Shown here piece after piece: positions 22,370-31,216 of a stretch of DNA of 64,000 nt. This DNA comes from an uncultured Lachnospiraceae bacterium (GTDB taxonomy: Bacteria > Bacillota > Clostridia > Lachnospirales > Lachnospiraceae). Position numbers and translations under genes: made by a program. Each line of letters opens with the position of its first letter. The stretch's first letter is position 1. Location: NCBI GenBank assembly GCA_949840465.1, contig CATKXE010000002.1:1-64000 (forward strand). The letters run 5' to 3'. Under the pieces are notes generated by a model, which searched no databases, was not told the DNA's origin, and saw only the letters and a list, made by a program, of their open reading frames with translations.

Positions 22370-24145
22370 ATGAAATTAAAACGATTGCGCCGTCTGGCGG
22401 CTTTGTCCGCAGGAGCAATTCTTCTTCTGTCAGCCTGCTCTCTGATCGGGAAAAAACAGGATGCAAACAGGGAGAGCCTGACCTGGGGAACCAGGGTCGG
22501 TTATACGGATTTTCTGGATCTGGCGGCCAGGAAGTATCCGGATATTCAACTGGAATTCGGCGCTTACGCAGGCGCCAACCCTACGGCCTACAGTTGGACG
22601 CAGATGCAAAGGGACGACATCCCGGATATCTTTATCACCTCCCGGGTGCTTGATAAGGAGTTGGCAAAAGAACATTTGGCAGATCTGTCAGATTATGATT
22701 TTGCCGACGGAATTTCCGATGTTTTTCTGGATCAGTGTACGATTGACGGAGGGATCTATCTTCTGCCGATCAACAATACGATGTACGGCATTTACTATAA
22801 TCAGACACTGATGGAAGAAAAGGGATGGGAAGTTCCCACGGATTTTGCAGAACTGGAAAGCCTGTGCGCCCGGATCAGGGACGCGGGCATGACTCCCGGG
22901 CTGGTAGGCACAGCGCTTGCGGACAATCCATTTCTGGCGGTATTTAATCTGGCCAAAACCGACTGGCTGAGCACCCCGGCGGGGGCAGAATGGGAACAGG
23001 GGTTTCTGGCAGGCAATGCAACGGCCGCAGGTACATGGGAGCCTACCATGGAGTATGTCCAGCGTTACATAGATATCGGGATGTTCAGCACAGATCCGGA
23101 GGATCGGAGCAATCAGGAACTTATTCAGGAGGAATTGGGAAACCGGAGGGCTGTGTTCTGTACAACGCTGCTGGATGTGGCCAATACAGAGCTGCCTAAC
23201 GGAGATGAATTGGGAATGATGCCATACATTAGTGAGGACGGCAGCAAAAACAGCTACATCTATTATCCTGACGCGTATATCGGTATCAGCAGCCGTCTTA
23301 CCCTGCCGGGCAATGAGGAAAAGCTGGAGGATGCGTTAACGCTTTTGTCCCTGCTTTATTCGCCCGAGGGACAGGCTTCGTTTATCACGGAGCGGACGCC
23401 CTGCGCTTTGAGTGTGTTGGATGAAGCCGACGTATCAGAGGACTCTCTTGTCTATGATGCATGGCAGGCGCAGCGTCAGGGAAAGGTTTTTCCGGTGACC
23501 TACACCCACTGGGAGCAAGTCCTTACGGATATAGGGCGGGTATATAAGGAGTGGTTCCGGGGGAGGGAAGGTATGGACGGCCCTGCCTGTATTGCCTTGA
23601 TGGACGAACTGCAGACCAGTTATCTGGGGCGCGCCGAGACGGCAGATTACTGCGAGAGCACCGCAGATTTTACGCTGGAAGAAACCGCAATACTCTCAGG
23701 CAAGGCTTTGGGCAGCAGCGTGGGAGCGGATGCGGCTATGATTCCGATTGCGCCTTTCTATAAGAAGGGGAATCTTCTGAACGCAGGCATCAGCGGAAAA
23801 CTCTATAAAGGGATGATCGACGCAGAAGGAATTACCGCTGTTTCCCCCAGTTATGACGGAGAATATGCCATCCTGACTATGACCGGGGCACAGGCCAGGG
23901 AACTGGCGCAGGAGGGATTTGATATTGCAGGAGACAAGGAACCTTATCCGTATGTCCTTGTAGCAAAAGGTGGCGAACTGGAGGAAGATCAGACGTATCA
24001 GGTGGCGTTTCTGATGGAGAGCTACACTCATGAGGCAGGAGAGCTTTACGAGGCACGGATTGAGAATGGTTCGTTCAGGACATTTTTGAGGGAATGGCTG
24101 AAAGCGCAGCAGAGCGTTTCCCCGGATGGGAATCCGTGGGAATAA
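22370..24145 (+). CDS. Solute-binding lipoprotein fused to a 5'-nucleotidase C-terminal-like domain
   Basis: The 591-residue protein starts with a lipoprotein signal (lipobox LSAC, C23). Residues ~35-420 look like a family 1 extracellular solute-binding protein: LTWGTRVGYTDFLDLAARKYPDI, PDIFITSRVL, YLLPINNTMYGIYYNQTLMEE and YYPDAYIGISS. Residues ~455-575 resemble the UshA-type 5'-nucleotidase C-terminal domain: ILSGKALGSSVGADAAMI, GKLYKGMIDAEGI, YAILTMTGAQARELAQEGFD and EDQTYQVAFL. The catalytic metallophosphatase domain is absent. The start at 22370 has AAGGGG nine bases upstream; ATG 22352 lacks a site. No ABC permease genes are adjacent, so it is an orphan binding or sensing protein. Fusion and function are inferred. 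Confidence 0.75.
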   Translation: MKLKRLRRLAALSAGAILLLSACSLIGKKQDANRESLTWGTRVGYTDFLDLAARKYPDIQLEFGAYAGANPTAYSWTQMQRDDIPDIFITSRVLDKELAKEHLADLSDYDFADGISDVFLDQCTIDGGIYLLPINNTMYGIYYNQTLMEEKGWEVPTDFAELESLCARIRDAGMTPGLVGTALADNPFLAVFNLAKTDWLSTPAGAEWEQGFLAGNATAAGTWEPTMEYVQRYIDIGMFSTDPEDRSNQELIQEELGNRRAVFCTTLLDVANTELPNGDELGMMPYISEDGSKNSYIYYPDAYIGISSRLTLPGNEEKLEDALTLLSLLYSPEGQASFITERTPCALSVLDEADVSEDSLVYDAWQAQRQGKVFPVTYTHWEQVLTDIGRVYKEWFRGREGMDGPACIALMDELQTSYLGRAETADYCESTADFTLEETAILSGKALGSSVGADAAMIPIAPFYKKGNLLNAGISGKLYKGMIDAEGITAVSPSYDGEYAILTMTGAQARELAQEGFDIAGDKEPYPYVLVAKGGELEEDQTYQVAFLMESYTHEAGELYEARIENGSFRTFLREWLKAQQSVSPDGNPWE

Positions 24146-24156
24146 GCGCGGCACAG

Positions 24157-24216
24157 TTACGCAGTTTGAGGCGATGTGGGAATGCGTGCATTTCCCTATC
24201 GCCTCAAACTGCGCAA
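24157..24216. repeat. Long imperfect palindrome between convergent genes
   Basis: GCAGTTTGAGGCGAT (24161-24175) pairs perfectly with ATCGCCTCAAACTGC (24198-24212); inside it GGGAATGC pairs with GCATTTCCC across a two-base loop. The structure spans nearly 60 bases between two convergent genes and lacks a T tract. It may act as a barrier or processing site, or be a mobile palindromic repeat. Confidence 0.65.
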
Positions 24217-24299
24217 TGACAGGAACCGTAAAAATGAAAAAGATCTTATGCCGCAAAAAGCTTATGGCAAAATCACGCCGCGCGTGGAATCGTTCCTGC

Positions 24300-26867
24300 C
24301 TACACGCACCGCAGCCTCTCCACCACGCTCTGCCTGCCGGCTTTCCGATAAAATAAAAGCGGCACCAGCGAAGTGATGATCAGCAGGACAGGCAGGCACA
24401 GAACGACGGGAATCACGGTAAAATGATATACAAATGCCCATCGGTTCTGGATATCCGGAATCTGGCAGATCAGCCAGCCCAGAGGGTTGCCCGCAGTAGC
24501 TGTAAGCACCGCGGCGCTGAGGATGTAGGCCATGCTTTCCCAGACGAGCATTTTTTTCATCTGCCGCCCTCCCATGCCGATGGCGCTGAGCATGGCCAGT
24601 TCTTTTTGCCTTGTAAGGAGCCCTGTAACTGCGATATTCGTAAAATTCAGGATCCCGATGGCTCCCAGGATCAGGCTCATGAATCCTCCGATCAGTGAAT
24701 ATGCCCGTTTCGACTGTTCATATTCGGCTTTCAGCGTTTCAAAGGAAATGTAAACCTTGTCTGAGCCTTCGGCCAGTTGTGCCGTGATTTTTTCCGCTTC
24801 CTGCCGACGGCTTTTCTCCACGTCATAAACCACGCTGAGAGGCTGTTTTTCTCCATACAGTTCTGCAAATTCACGCTCCGGCAGGATGACGTAGACACCT
24901 AAGTTAGAAAACGTACGGCTTGTCAGGGTATAGGGGAGCCCTCCAACGGCCATCACAGTATATTCTTTCTTCTGGCCGTCCCGGCCTTCCAACGTCAGAC
25001 GATCCCCGGGCTGATACAGCGGCGAATGCTGGATATCGCTGTATATCACATACGAACCCCCGGCCCATTTTTGAGCGTCAAATGTACCTGAGAGATACTC
25101 TGCATGTTCGGTCATCAGATTGCCCGTGGCCGCATAAGCATATATATCATCCTGGCCGGTCTGGAGCGGCCAGTACGGAAGCTCCATTCCCTGCTCTTCC
25201 TCCCGGGCAAGCCGTTCCATCACATCATCGGAAAGATCGATCAGGCCCTCTTCACAATAGACCTTGTCGAATCTTGTCAGGCCGGGAATCTCTCGGACTG
25301 CCTCCTCAAATTCTCTGTCAATCCCCTCCAGATTCTTTTCCGCCAGTCCGGGCATATTGACCGTCCAATCGGTGACTTCAAAATCCCCGTTGGTCTGGGA
25401 CGCTGCATACTTCTCGAGATCAAAGCCCTGAAGGATTGTATATGTGGTATTCATAAGAGTCAGGCTTAAAAACAGGGACAGGATGACAAGCACCGCTTTT
25501 TTCCCTTCGCGGCGCAGGTTCCGGAAAGCGAGGAGTAAGGAAGCATCCTTTCGCCATCCGGGGCATGCTGTCACGGGGAGCTTTGCAGACCGCGTCTTTG
25601 TGTGGAGCAAACGGGTCTTCATGCTGTTTTTCCGCGGATTTCTCCGCCCTTTTTTCTTCCGCGCCGGGCTTTCTCCGATATAGTGTACCGCTTCGATCGG
25701 AGAGACGCCCGCCGCGGTTCGTCCGGGAGAACGGAAGCTGACCCAGACGGTCAGCAAACTAAACAACGCCGCGCCGATCAGGACCAGAGGAGAGACGGCA
25801 TAATCCTCAAATCCATGCACATCAATCAGGGACGATACGAAGGGCAGCATCATTTTTCCCAGTGCATATCCGGCAATCAGCCCAGCCGGGATTCCCATAC
25901 ACGCCAGCTGCATGGCCTGGCGAAACACGATCTTGCGGAGCTGTTTTCCGGATGCGCCGATGGTCTTCAGGAGGCCGTAAAACTGGATATCCTGCGTAAC
26001 GGAAAGATAAAATACATTGTAAATGATCAGATATCCAGAAATGAGTATCGCTCCCAGCAGGACGCCTCCCGCCAGAAACAAGGCGGGATCTGGGTGGAAT
26101 TCATCATACACCGGATTGACCCCCATTGGCGTATTTTCGGGCAGTCCTGCCCGCTGCAGCAGATCCTCCAGCTTGCCGCGGACATTCCAGGTGTGGGAGA
26201 AATTTATTTCAGCCCCCACGCTTCCATTATAAGGCGCGCCGTCTTCATAGCGGGTCATCAGGGTGGGCACCGTCTCTTCACTGTAGCTTTTTGATACCCA
26301 TGCCATCTGCGCCGGGCAGAGAGGGTCGCCGTCCCAGACGCCGCACAGGGTAAAGGTATCCTCATAAATAGTTCCATCCACATCGATGGGAAATGTGATC
26401 CGGCTTCCCGGTTCGTCGGGAAGCTCCAGGGCTTCCAGGACAATGCGGGAAGTTGCGATCTCTGTTTTTTTCCGGGGCATGGTTCCTTCCGTCGGATAAG
26501 ACATAAAACTTTGGGCTACAAAGTCCTGCGCATAGCGCACCTCTGTGTTTACCCGTTTCAGGCGTTCGTCCGCGCCCCTTCCTGTAAGGATGGAATATCC
26601 GATCTTTTCAAAGCCGCCGGCTGTTTTTAATTTTTCATATTCGGGCATGCACAGGTATTTGACCGACGCGTGGTTTGTTCCTCCGGTTGTGCGCATCTGC
26701 GCCTGCCTTATCTGCTCCAGGACGCCTCCGCCGATGGTAAACAATGTGGAGAACAGAATGGAGGTCAGGATAATGGCGCCGATAGCGACGGCATTCCGCT
26801 GCCTGCTCTTTTTCATCTGCCGCCCTGCAAGCAGTCTGAGGGCTTCCCTATTTTTCACCTGAAACAT
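24300..26867 (-). CDS. FtsX/MacB-type ABC transporter permease (module 1)
   Basis: The 855-residue permease has two FtsX halves. One membrane helix near 25-47 precedes a large extracellular domain, then three helices (about 275-385); the second half repeats this with a helix near 475, an extracellular domain, and three helices at the C-terminus. Conserved FtsX segments are [27 protein letters not shown] and [22 protein letters not shown]. It works with the ATPase whose gene it overlaps by 20 bases. Linked to a short-loop kinase, such permeases usually sense or expel cell-envelope-active peptides. The start ATG 26867 sits inside the ATPase end. A paralogue is at 37701-40283. Confidence 0.85.
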   Translation of the reverse strand: MFQVKNREALRLLAGRQMKKSRQRNAVAIGAIILTSILFSTLFTIGGGVLEQIRQAQMRTTGGTNHASVKYLCMPEYEKLKTAGGFEKIGYSILTGRGADERLKRVNTEVRYAQDFVAQSFMSYPTEGTMPRKKTEIATSRIVLEALELPDEPGSRITFPIDVDGTIYEDTFTLCGVWDGDPLCPAQMAWVSKSYSEETVPTLMTRYEDGAPYNGSVGAEINFSHTWNVRGKLEDLLQRAGLPENTPMGVNPVYDEFHPDPALFLAGGVLLGAILISGYLIIYNVFYLSVTQDIQFYGLLKTIGASGKQLRKIVFRQAMQLACMGIPAGLIAGYALGKMMLPFVSSLIDVHGFEDYAVSPLVLIGAALFSLLTVWVSFRSPGRTAAGVSPIEAVHYIGESPARKKKGRRNPRKNSMKTRLLHTKTRSAKLPVTACPGWRKDASLLLAFRNLRREGKKAVLVILSLFLSLTLMNTTYTILQGFDLEKYAASQTNGDFEVTDWTVNMPGLAEKNLEGIDREFEEAVREIPGLTRFDKVYCEEGLIDLSDDVMERLAREEEQGMELPYWPLQTGQDDIYAYAATGNLMTEHAEYLSGTFDAQKWAGGSYVIYSDIQHSPLYQPGDRLTLEGRDGQKKEYTVMAVGGLPYTLTSRTFSNLGVYVILPEREFAELYGEKQPLSVVYDVEKSRRQEAEKITAQLAEGSDKVYISFETLKAEYEQSKRAYSLIGGFMSLILGAIGILNFTNIAVTGLLTRQKELAMLSAIGMGGRQMKKMLVWESMAYILSAAVLTATAGNPLGWLICQIPDIQNRWAFVYHFTVIPVVLCLPVLLIITSLVPLLFYRKAGRQSVVERLRCV

Positions 26868-27636
26868 CTGTGTGCGCCTCCTTTCTGCCGTCGGCGCCGT
26901 TTTGGACTTTGCCGGGATATTGCACGGTTTCCATAGCCCGCCCGTTCTGTCCGGGCCAAATGCCGCCTGCCGTCACCCGTCCGTCTTCAATTCGGATGAT
27001 GCGGTCTGCCGTCTGTGCGATTTCCGGGTTGTGGGTGATCATCACCATGGTCTGCTGGAATCGCTGGTTGCTGGCTTTCAGAAATGCGATCACGTTCTGG
27101 CTGGTTTTGCTGTCAAGATTTCCTGTAGGCTCATCGGCAAGCAGGATAGAAGGCTTGCTCACCAGCGCCCGGGCGATGGCAACCCTCTGCTGCTGGCCGC
27201 CGGAAAGCTGGTTGGGGAACTGTCCCAGTTTCTTTTCGATTTTTAGGAGGCTCACGATTTCCTGAAAATACGCTCCATCAATCTTTCCACCGTCCAGAAG
27301 AACCGGCAGGATAATATTTTCACGGACATTCAGCGTCTGTACCAGATTATACTGCTGAAATACAAAACCAATGTTGCGCCGTCGGAAGACGGCAAGCTCT
27401 TCATCGTTCATGTCGGATAACTCCTTATCTCCCACTTGGACCTTTCCTTCCGTGGGAGTGTCCAGGCCGCCAAGGATATGAAGCAGCGTAGATTTTCCTG
27501 AACCCGACGTGCCCACAATGGCGGCAAACTCTCCGTAATAAATATCCAGATCAATACCGTCCAGTGCTTTTGTTACATGTTCCCCTGAATCATAATATTT
27601 TTTCAGGCCTTCAGCTCTTAAAATAACTGTTTTCAT
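26848..27636 (-). CDS. MacB/LolD-type ABC transporter ATPase (module 1)
   Basis: The 262-residue ATPase has Walker [10 protein letters not shown] (42-50), Q-loop FQQYN, signature [15 protein letters not shown], Walker [12 protein letters not shown] and H-loop ITHNPE. About 30 residues beyond the usual end form a glycine/lysine-rich tail ([16 protein letters not shown]...). The start at 27636 follows AGGAGGT with good spacing; the frame from 27687 only extends over the promoter region. It is expressed with the 855-residue permease and divergently from the regulator/kinase pair. Confidence 0.9.
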   Translation of the reverse strand: MKTVILRAEGLKKYYDSGEHVTKALDGIDLDIYYGEFAAIVGTSGSGKSTLLHILGGLDTPTEGKVQVGDKELSDMNDEELAVFRRRNIGFVFQQYNLVQTLNVRENIILPVLLDGGKIDGAYFQEIVSLLKIEKKLGQFPNQLSGGQQQRVAIARALVSKPSILLADEPTGNLDSKTSQNVIAFLKASNQRFQQTMVMITHNPEIAQTADRIIRIEDGRVTAGGIWPGQNGRAMETVQYPGKVQNGADGRKEAHTDVSGEK

Positions 27637-27666
27637 GATTGATACCTCCTGTTTTTTCCTGATCCG

Positions 27667-27721
27667 ATTATAACAGGCAGATGTCACGGCCTTATCACAA
27701 CAATATCACAATACAGTGACA
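27667..27721 (-). promoter_or_regulatory. Activator-type promoter of the module 1 ABC genes
   Basis: On the minus strand TATAAT (27672-27667) lacks a proper -35. In the -35 region lie two direct repeats, TATCACAA at 27693-27700 and 27704-27711 on the plus strand, with an 11-base period, the usual spacing of tandem OmpR/PhoB-type binding sites. TGTCAC (27683) and GTGACA (27716) flank them as an inverted pair. This fits activation by the OmpR-type regulator encoded divergently. Confidence 0.6.
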
Positions 27722-27768
27722 TTTTCCAGCGACGATTCACGGGGTTGTGGCTCTGTTGCACTTCCTTA

Positions 27769-27797
27769 TTGAGAATCATGCGAAGGTACAGTATAAT
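27769..27797 (+). promoter_or_regulatory. Sigma-A promoter of the module 1 regulator/kinase genes
   Basis: TTGAGA (27769-27774), a 17-base spacer and TATAAT (27792-27797), 36 bases before the regulator start codon. Confidence 0.75.
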
Positions 27798-27833
27798 GTT
27801 GCATGTAAACTTCGTTGAAAGGATGGGGGCGCT

Positions 27834-28514
27834 ATGAAAAAAATTCTGGTCGTTGAAGACGATAAAAGCCTGAACGACGGACTGGTATATGATATGCAAG
27901 AGGAAGGATATGAGGTATATTCTGCGCTGGCCGCATCCCCGGCGCTTAAAATTTTCAGGACACAGGAAATAGATCTTGTCCTGATGGACGGAAATCTGCC
28001 GGACGGCGACGGCTATACGCTCTGCAGGCAGATGAAGCAGATCAGGGATATACCGGTTGTTTTTTTGACGGCGCGCGATATGGAACTGGATGAAATGAGA
28101 GGATTTGACTGCGGGGCGGACGATTATATCACAAAACCATTCAGCACGGTTCTGCTGCACAAAAGAATTCAGGCGGTACTTAAACGGGCGGGACGGAATA
28201 CGAAGCAGAATGTATATTCGGACGGGTATCTGACCGTGGATTTTGATACATCCAATGTGACGGCCGCCGGGAAGCCGTTGATCCTGACTCCGACAGAATA
28301 CAGACTGATGAAGCTGCTGATCGATAACAACGGGAAAGTATTGACCCGGCAGATGATCCTGGATCGTCTTTGGGACGCAAACGGAAATTACGTAGACGAA
28401 CATGCTTTGACGGTCAATATCGGCCGGCTGCGGGGGAAACTGGAAACGGATGAAAATAAATATATCAAAACGGTTTATGGAATGGGATATATGTGGATTG
28501 GAGGACTGTTATGA
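27834..28514 (+). CDS. OmpR-family response regulator (module 1)
   Basis: The 226-residue protein has a receiver domain (E8, D9, D10; phospho-acceptor D52 in LVLMDGNLPDGDGY; K in DDYITKPF) and an OmpR winged-helix domain (PTEYRLMKLLIDNNGKVLTRQMIL...YVDEHALTVNIGRLRGKL). Its probable kinase is encoded next with an ATGA overlap, and its probable target is the divergent ABC promoter carrying 11-base-spaced repeats. The ATG follows a GGATGGGGG site. Confidence 0.9.
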   Translation: MKKILVVEDDKSLNDGLVYDMQEEGYEVYSALAASPALKIFRTQEIDLVLMDGNLPDGDGYTLCRQMKQIRDIPVVFLTARDMELDEMRGFDCGADDYITKPFSTVLLHKRIQAVLKRAGRNTKQNVYSDGYLTVDFDTSNVTAAGKPLILTPTEYRLMKLLIDNNGKVLTRQMILDRLWDANGNYVDEHALTVNIGRLRGKLETDENKYIKTVYGMGYMWIGGLL

Positions 28515-29521
28515 AATGCTTTTCATTGAAACGGCTGAACCGCTGTGCGGTTGGAACCTGTATATTGATGCTGCTGTCCATTCCCCTTTTGACAGGATCC
28601 GGGCTTTATTGGGCGCCGTATGTTATACTGGCGGCAGGGGCGGTTGCATTTCTGGCGCTTTTTTTTGCCTATGAGCGCAAGGTGTCAGATTTTTTAGATC
28701 AAGTGAATGAAAATATGGATCAGATGCTTTCGACGCGGAGCGGGCTCAGGCTTCCCCAGGTACAGGACAGTGAGAGTGCGTTTGCCCGTTTTGTATCAAA
28801 GCTGTCGCGGCTTTACGAGGCTTTGCGGATTGCGCAGACACGGACGGAGGATGAGAAATGCGCCATGCAGGGAATGATCGCAGACCTTTCCCATCAGATT
28901 AAGACGCCGGTTACAAATATAAAAATGGATCTGGAGCTGTTGTCTTCCAGGAAGATGCCGCAGGAAAAACAGCAGGAATTTTTGGACAGGACACTGCATC
29001 AGGCGGATAAGATGGATTTTCTGATCCAGTCGATCATAAAAATGAGCCGCCTGGAAAGCGGCGCGATCCAACTGGCGCCGCAGTATGCCGACCTTGCCCG
29101 GACTCTGGCAAACGCGCTGTGCAGTATCGGTGCGCAGGCCGGGAAGAAAAAGATGGATATTTCCGTAGAATGCCCGCAGCCGTTTATGGTCCGGCATGAT
29201 CCCAGGTGGACAGAAGAAGCGATTTTTAATCTGCTGGATAACGCTGTAAAGTATACGCCTGAAAATGGAACGATACAGGTCCGGGCGGAAATGAGAGAAG
29301 CAGGGGCCTATTTGTCTGTCTCCGATAATGGAAAGGGCATCCCGGAAGAATGGCAGGGAGCAGTCTTTTCCAAATTCTTCCGAACCCCGGACGTACACAA
29401 TATGCCCGGCGCAGGCGTGGGGCTCTATCTTACCCGGCAGATTCTCGAAGCGCAGGGGAGCTACGTCACAGTCAAATCTATCTGCGGCAGTGGAAGCACG
29501 TTTTCGATTCAGTTTCTGTGA
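28511..29521 (+). CDS. Sensor histidine kinase with short extracellular loop (module 1)
   Basis: The 336-residue kinase has two membrane helices (about 12-30 and 34-53) separated by only a few residues, as in intramembrane-sensing kinases such as BceS. There is no sensor domain, so the partner transporter probably supplies the signal. Kinase motifs: H128 in DLSHQIKTPVTN, N-box NLLDNAVKYTPENG, DNGKGIP, and GAGVGLYLTRQIL. I chose ATG 28511, which overlaps the regulator stop (ATGA) and has GGAGG upstream; the GTG at 28493 is an alternative. The paralogue is at 35875-36936. Confidence 0.88.
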   Translation: MKCFSLKRLNRCAVGTCILMLLSIPLLTGSGLYWAPYVILAAGAVAFLALFFAYERKVSDFLDQVNENMDQMLSTRSGLRLPQVQDSESAFARFVSKLSRLYEALRIAQTRTEDEKCAMQGMIADLSHQIKTPVTNIKMDLELLSSRKMPQEKQQEFLDRTLHQADKMDFLIQSIIKMSRLESGAIQLAPQYADLARTLANALCSIGAQAGKKKMDISVECPQPFMVRHDPRWTEEAIFNLLDNAVKYTPENGTIQVRAEMREAGAYLSVSDNGKGIPEEWQGAVFSKFFRTPDVHNMPGAGVGLYLTRQILEAQGSYVTVKSICGSGSTFSIQFL

Positions 29522-29537
29522 CGGATACTGTATCGTC

Positions 29538-29633
29538 AAAAAGAAGCTGTACGGAAACAGGTACATACCACATATCGTTCGGGTTTCCAACGGATATATT
29601 GGTAGAATACAGCAATTTCCGACAGCTTCTTTT
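29538..29633. repeat. Long-range inverted repeat after the module 1 kinase
   Basis: AAAAGAAGCTGT (29539-29550) and ACAGCTTCTTTT (29622-29633) are perfect inverted repeats around 71 bases. Inside, CGGAAAC and GTTTCC form a second inverted pair. The right arm ends in TTTT, the left arm begins with an A run, so the structure could end transcription in either direction. Confidence 0.5.
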
Positions 29634-29634
29634 C

Positions 29635-29653
29635 AAAAAAGCGGATGCTCCGC
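29635..29653 (-). terminator. Short terminator after the hemerythrin fusion gene
   Basis: On the minus strand GCGGA-GCA-TCCGC followed by TTTTTT, 14 bases after the stop of the hemerythrin gene. The stem is short but GC-rich. Confidence 0.55.
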
Positions 29654-29666
29654 ATATCGATAAATA

Positions 29667-31019
29667 TCAGGCTTTCTTCCTTTCAAAGAATTTATCAATA
29701 TGCATTTTGATATCCTCAAGCTTTAACTGCTTGGACAGATATCCTTCCGGCTTCAACGAAATTACATTTTTTACACTTTGCTGGTCAACTCTTCCGGTCA
29801 GGAAAAATACCGGGATATCGGCAAATTCTTCTTCTGAACGAATCATGCCCAGCACCTGTCTGCCGTCGCAGACCGGCATTTCATAATCCAGAAGGACCAA
29901 ATCCGGCCGGTTCAGGGTAATGGTACGGATTGCCGCGGTTCCGGACTGGGCCAGGGCAACCTCATAATCGCTTTCCAGCAATTCTTTCATGCCCTGCCGG
30001 ATCGTAAGAGAGTCGTCCACGATCAGCACCTTTTTCTTGGGATTTTCCTCATTCTTTTCTTTCTTTTTCAGATATTCGTTCACCTCAGCCATTGCATTGT
30101 CGACATGGATCGCGGTTCCTACGCCGTTCTCGAGCAGATGGGGGGCAATGGCGCAGTATGCGAGATATCCGGCTCCTGTATCAAAGAGCAGGCTGAACTG
30201 CATTTTTTTCTGCTCATAGACCTTCAGGAACTGTTCATATGTCAGAAGATTTTCTTCCAACAAGCCCTGTATGTCTGTATTCGGCAAATGATCCTTGATG
30301 CGTTCGACGAACTGCTGCGCCGTATATCTGCTGGCGTTGATCAGCATAGTATCCAGTTTGTTGGTTTTAAGCCCCATCACCTTTCCGACAGTGTTGATCA
30401 GCAGCTTTTCTTCAAAGACTAAGATGATCTCCCACTTTTCATCGTTCTTTGTGCCATAGACCAGACGGTAATATACCCCTCTTCCGAATTTTTCACCGCC
30501 ATAGCTTCCGCTGACCAGATGAGACTCCAACTGGAACATATCATACACAAGCTGGATAATGGTCTTCTTCATGACTTCGTGCTCTTCCTCCATCAGGAGA
30601 TTGACCCAGCGGCTGTCCTTCGCGCCTGTGATCGCCTGGTCCTCCGTCAGGGTATGTCCGATCAGCCATCCGGTGCAGACGCCCAGAAAATGGTCTACCG
30701 CATCCGGGGAATAGTCGGTCTGCTCCAGCTCTCTCTCCAGCGCCGGGAGCGTATTCGTCCGAAAATCGTTGTGAATCTGCTTGTGACGCTTATAGTTTAC
30801 ATAACTGATGGAAGCCATATAGTTCTCTTCATCAGAAAAATGCTTTATCACATGTTCTTTAAAATATTTAATCCCCTCCTGGCATACCCACTGGCTTTTC
30901 TTCTCCTCCTTTCCGAAAGCAAAAAGCTTGTTGATGATTTTAAAAAGCCTCTTGTGCTCTTTGTCGATCGTATCCACCCCGACATTGTACTCGTCCTTCC
31001 ATACAATTTCATTGTACAT
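29667..31019 (-). CDS. Bacteriohemerythrin / CheX-like / receiver fusion protein
   Basis: This 450-residue protein joins three parts. Residues 1-135 are a bacteriohemerythrin with all seven di-iron ligands at canonical spacing: H22, H60, E64, H79, H83, H122 and D127. Residues ~140-315 resemble CheX-like phosphatase or other chemotaxis-associated domains (EEKLLINTVGKVMGLK, TMLINASRYTAQQFVERI); this part is inferred. Residues ~325-450 are a CheY-type receiver with VLIVDDS, LVLLDYEMP and a lysine in GYLSKQL. It could bind oxygen and feed that state into a phosphorelay. No chemotaxis genes are adjacent. The start has AAAGGAGG upstream. It is transcribed alone. Confidence 0.78.
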   Translation of the reverse strand: MYNEIVWKDEYNVGVDTIDKEHKRLFKIINKLFAFGKEEKKSQWVCQEGIKYFKEHVIKHFSDEENYMASISYVNYKRHKQIHNDFRTNTLPALERELEQTDYSPDAVDHFLGVCTGWLIGHTLTEDQAITGAKDSRWVNLLMEEEHEVMKKTIIQLVYDMFQLESHLVSGSYGGEKFGRGVYYRLVYGTKNDEKWEIILVFEEKLLINTVGKVMGLKTNKLDTMLINASRYTAQQFVERIKDHLPNTDIQGLLEENLLTYEQFLKVYEQKKMQFSLLFDTGAGYLAYCAIAPHLLENGVGTAIHVDNAMAEVNEYLKKKEKNEENPKKKVLIVDDSLTIRQGMKELLESDYEVALAQSGTAAIRTITLNRPDLVLLDYEMPVCDGRQVLGMIRSEEEFADIPVFFLTGRVDQQSVKNVISLKPEGYLSKQLKLEDIKMHIDKFFERKKA

Positions 31020-31116
31020 GTAAAATCCTCCTTTATCACAGTGAAAATCAGGCTTTCTGTGGATTATATGTTGGGAACCCCTCTCCCTGTATTGAAAACA
31101 ATATCTGCCGGAAATG

Positions 31117-31134
31117 ACTGCTTATAAAAGCAGT
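31117..31134. promoter_or_regulatory. Palindrome upstream of the hemerythrin gene
   Basis: ACTGCTT (31117-31123) and AAGCAGT (31128-31134) around ATAA, about 100 bases upstream of the start codon. A minus-strand AT-rich stretch with TATTAT and TATAGT lies further upstream near 31190, so this may be an operator in the leader. No proof. Confidence 0.3.
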
Positions 31135-31216
31135 AGATAAAAAATAGTATTCCGGTTAACATACGATGTTGTTCGCCACCTATTACTATAGCATATAATA
31201 CGAAAGATTTGTTAGG

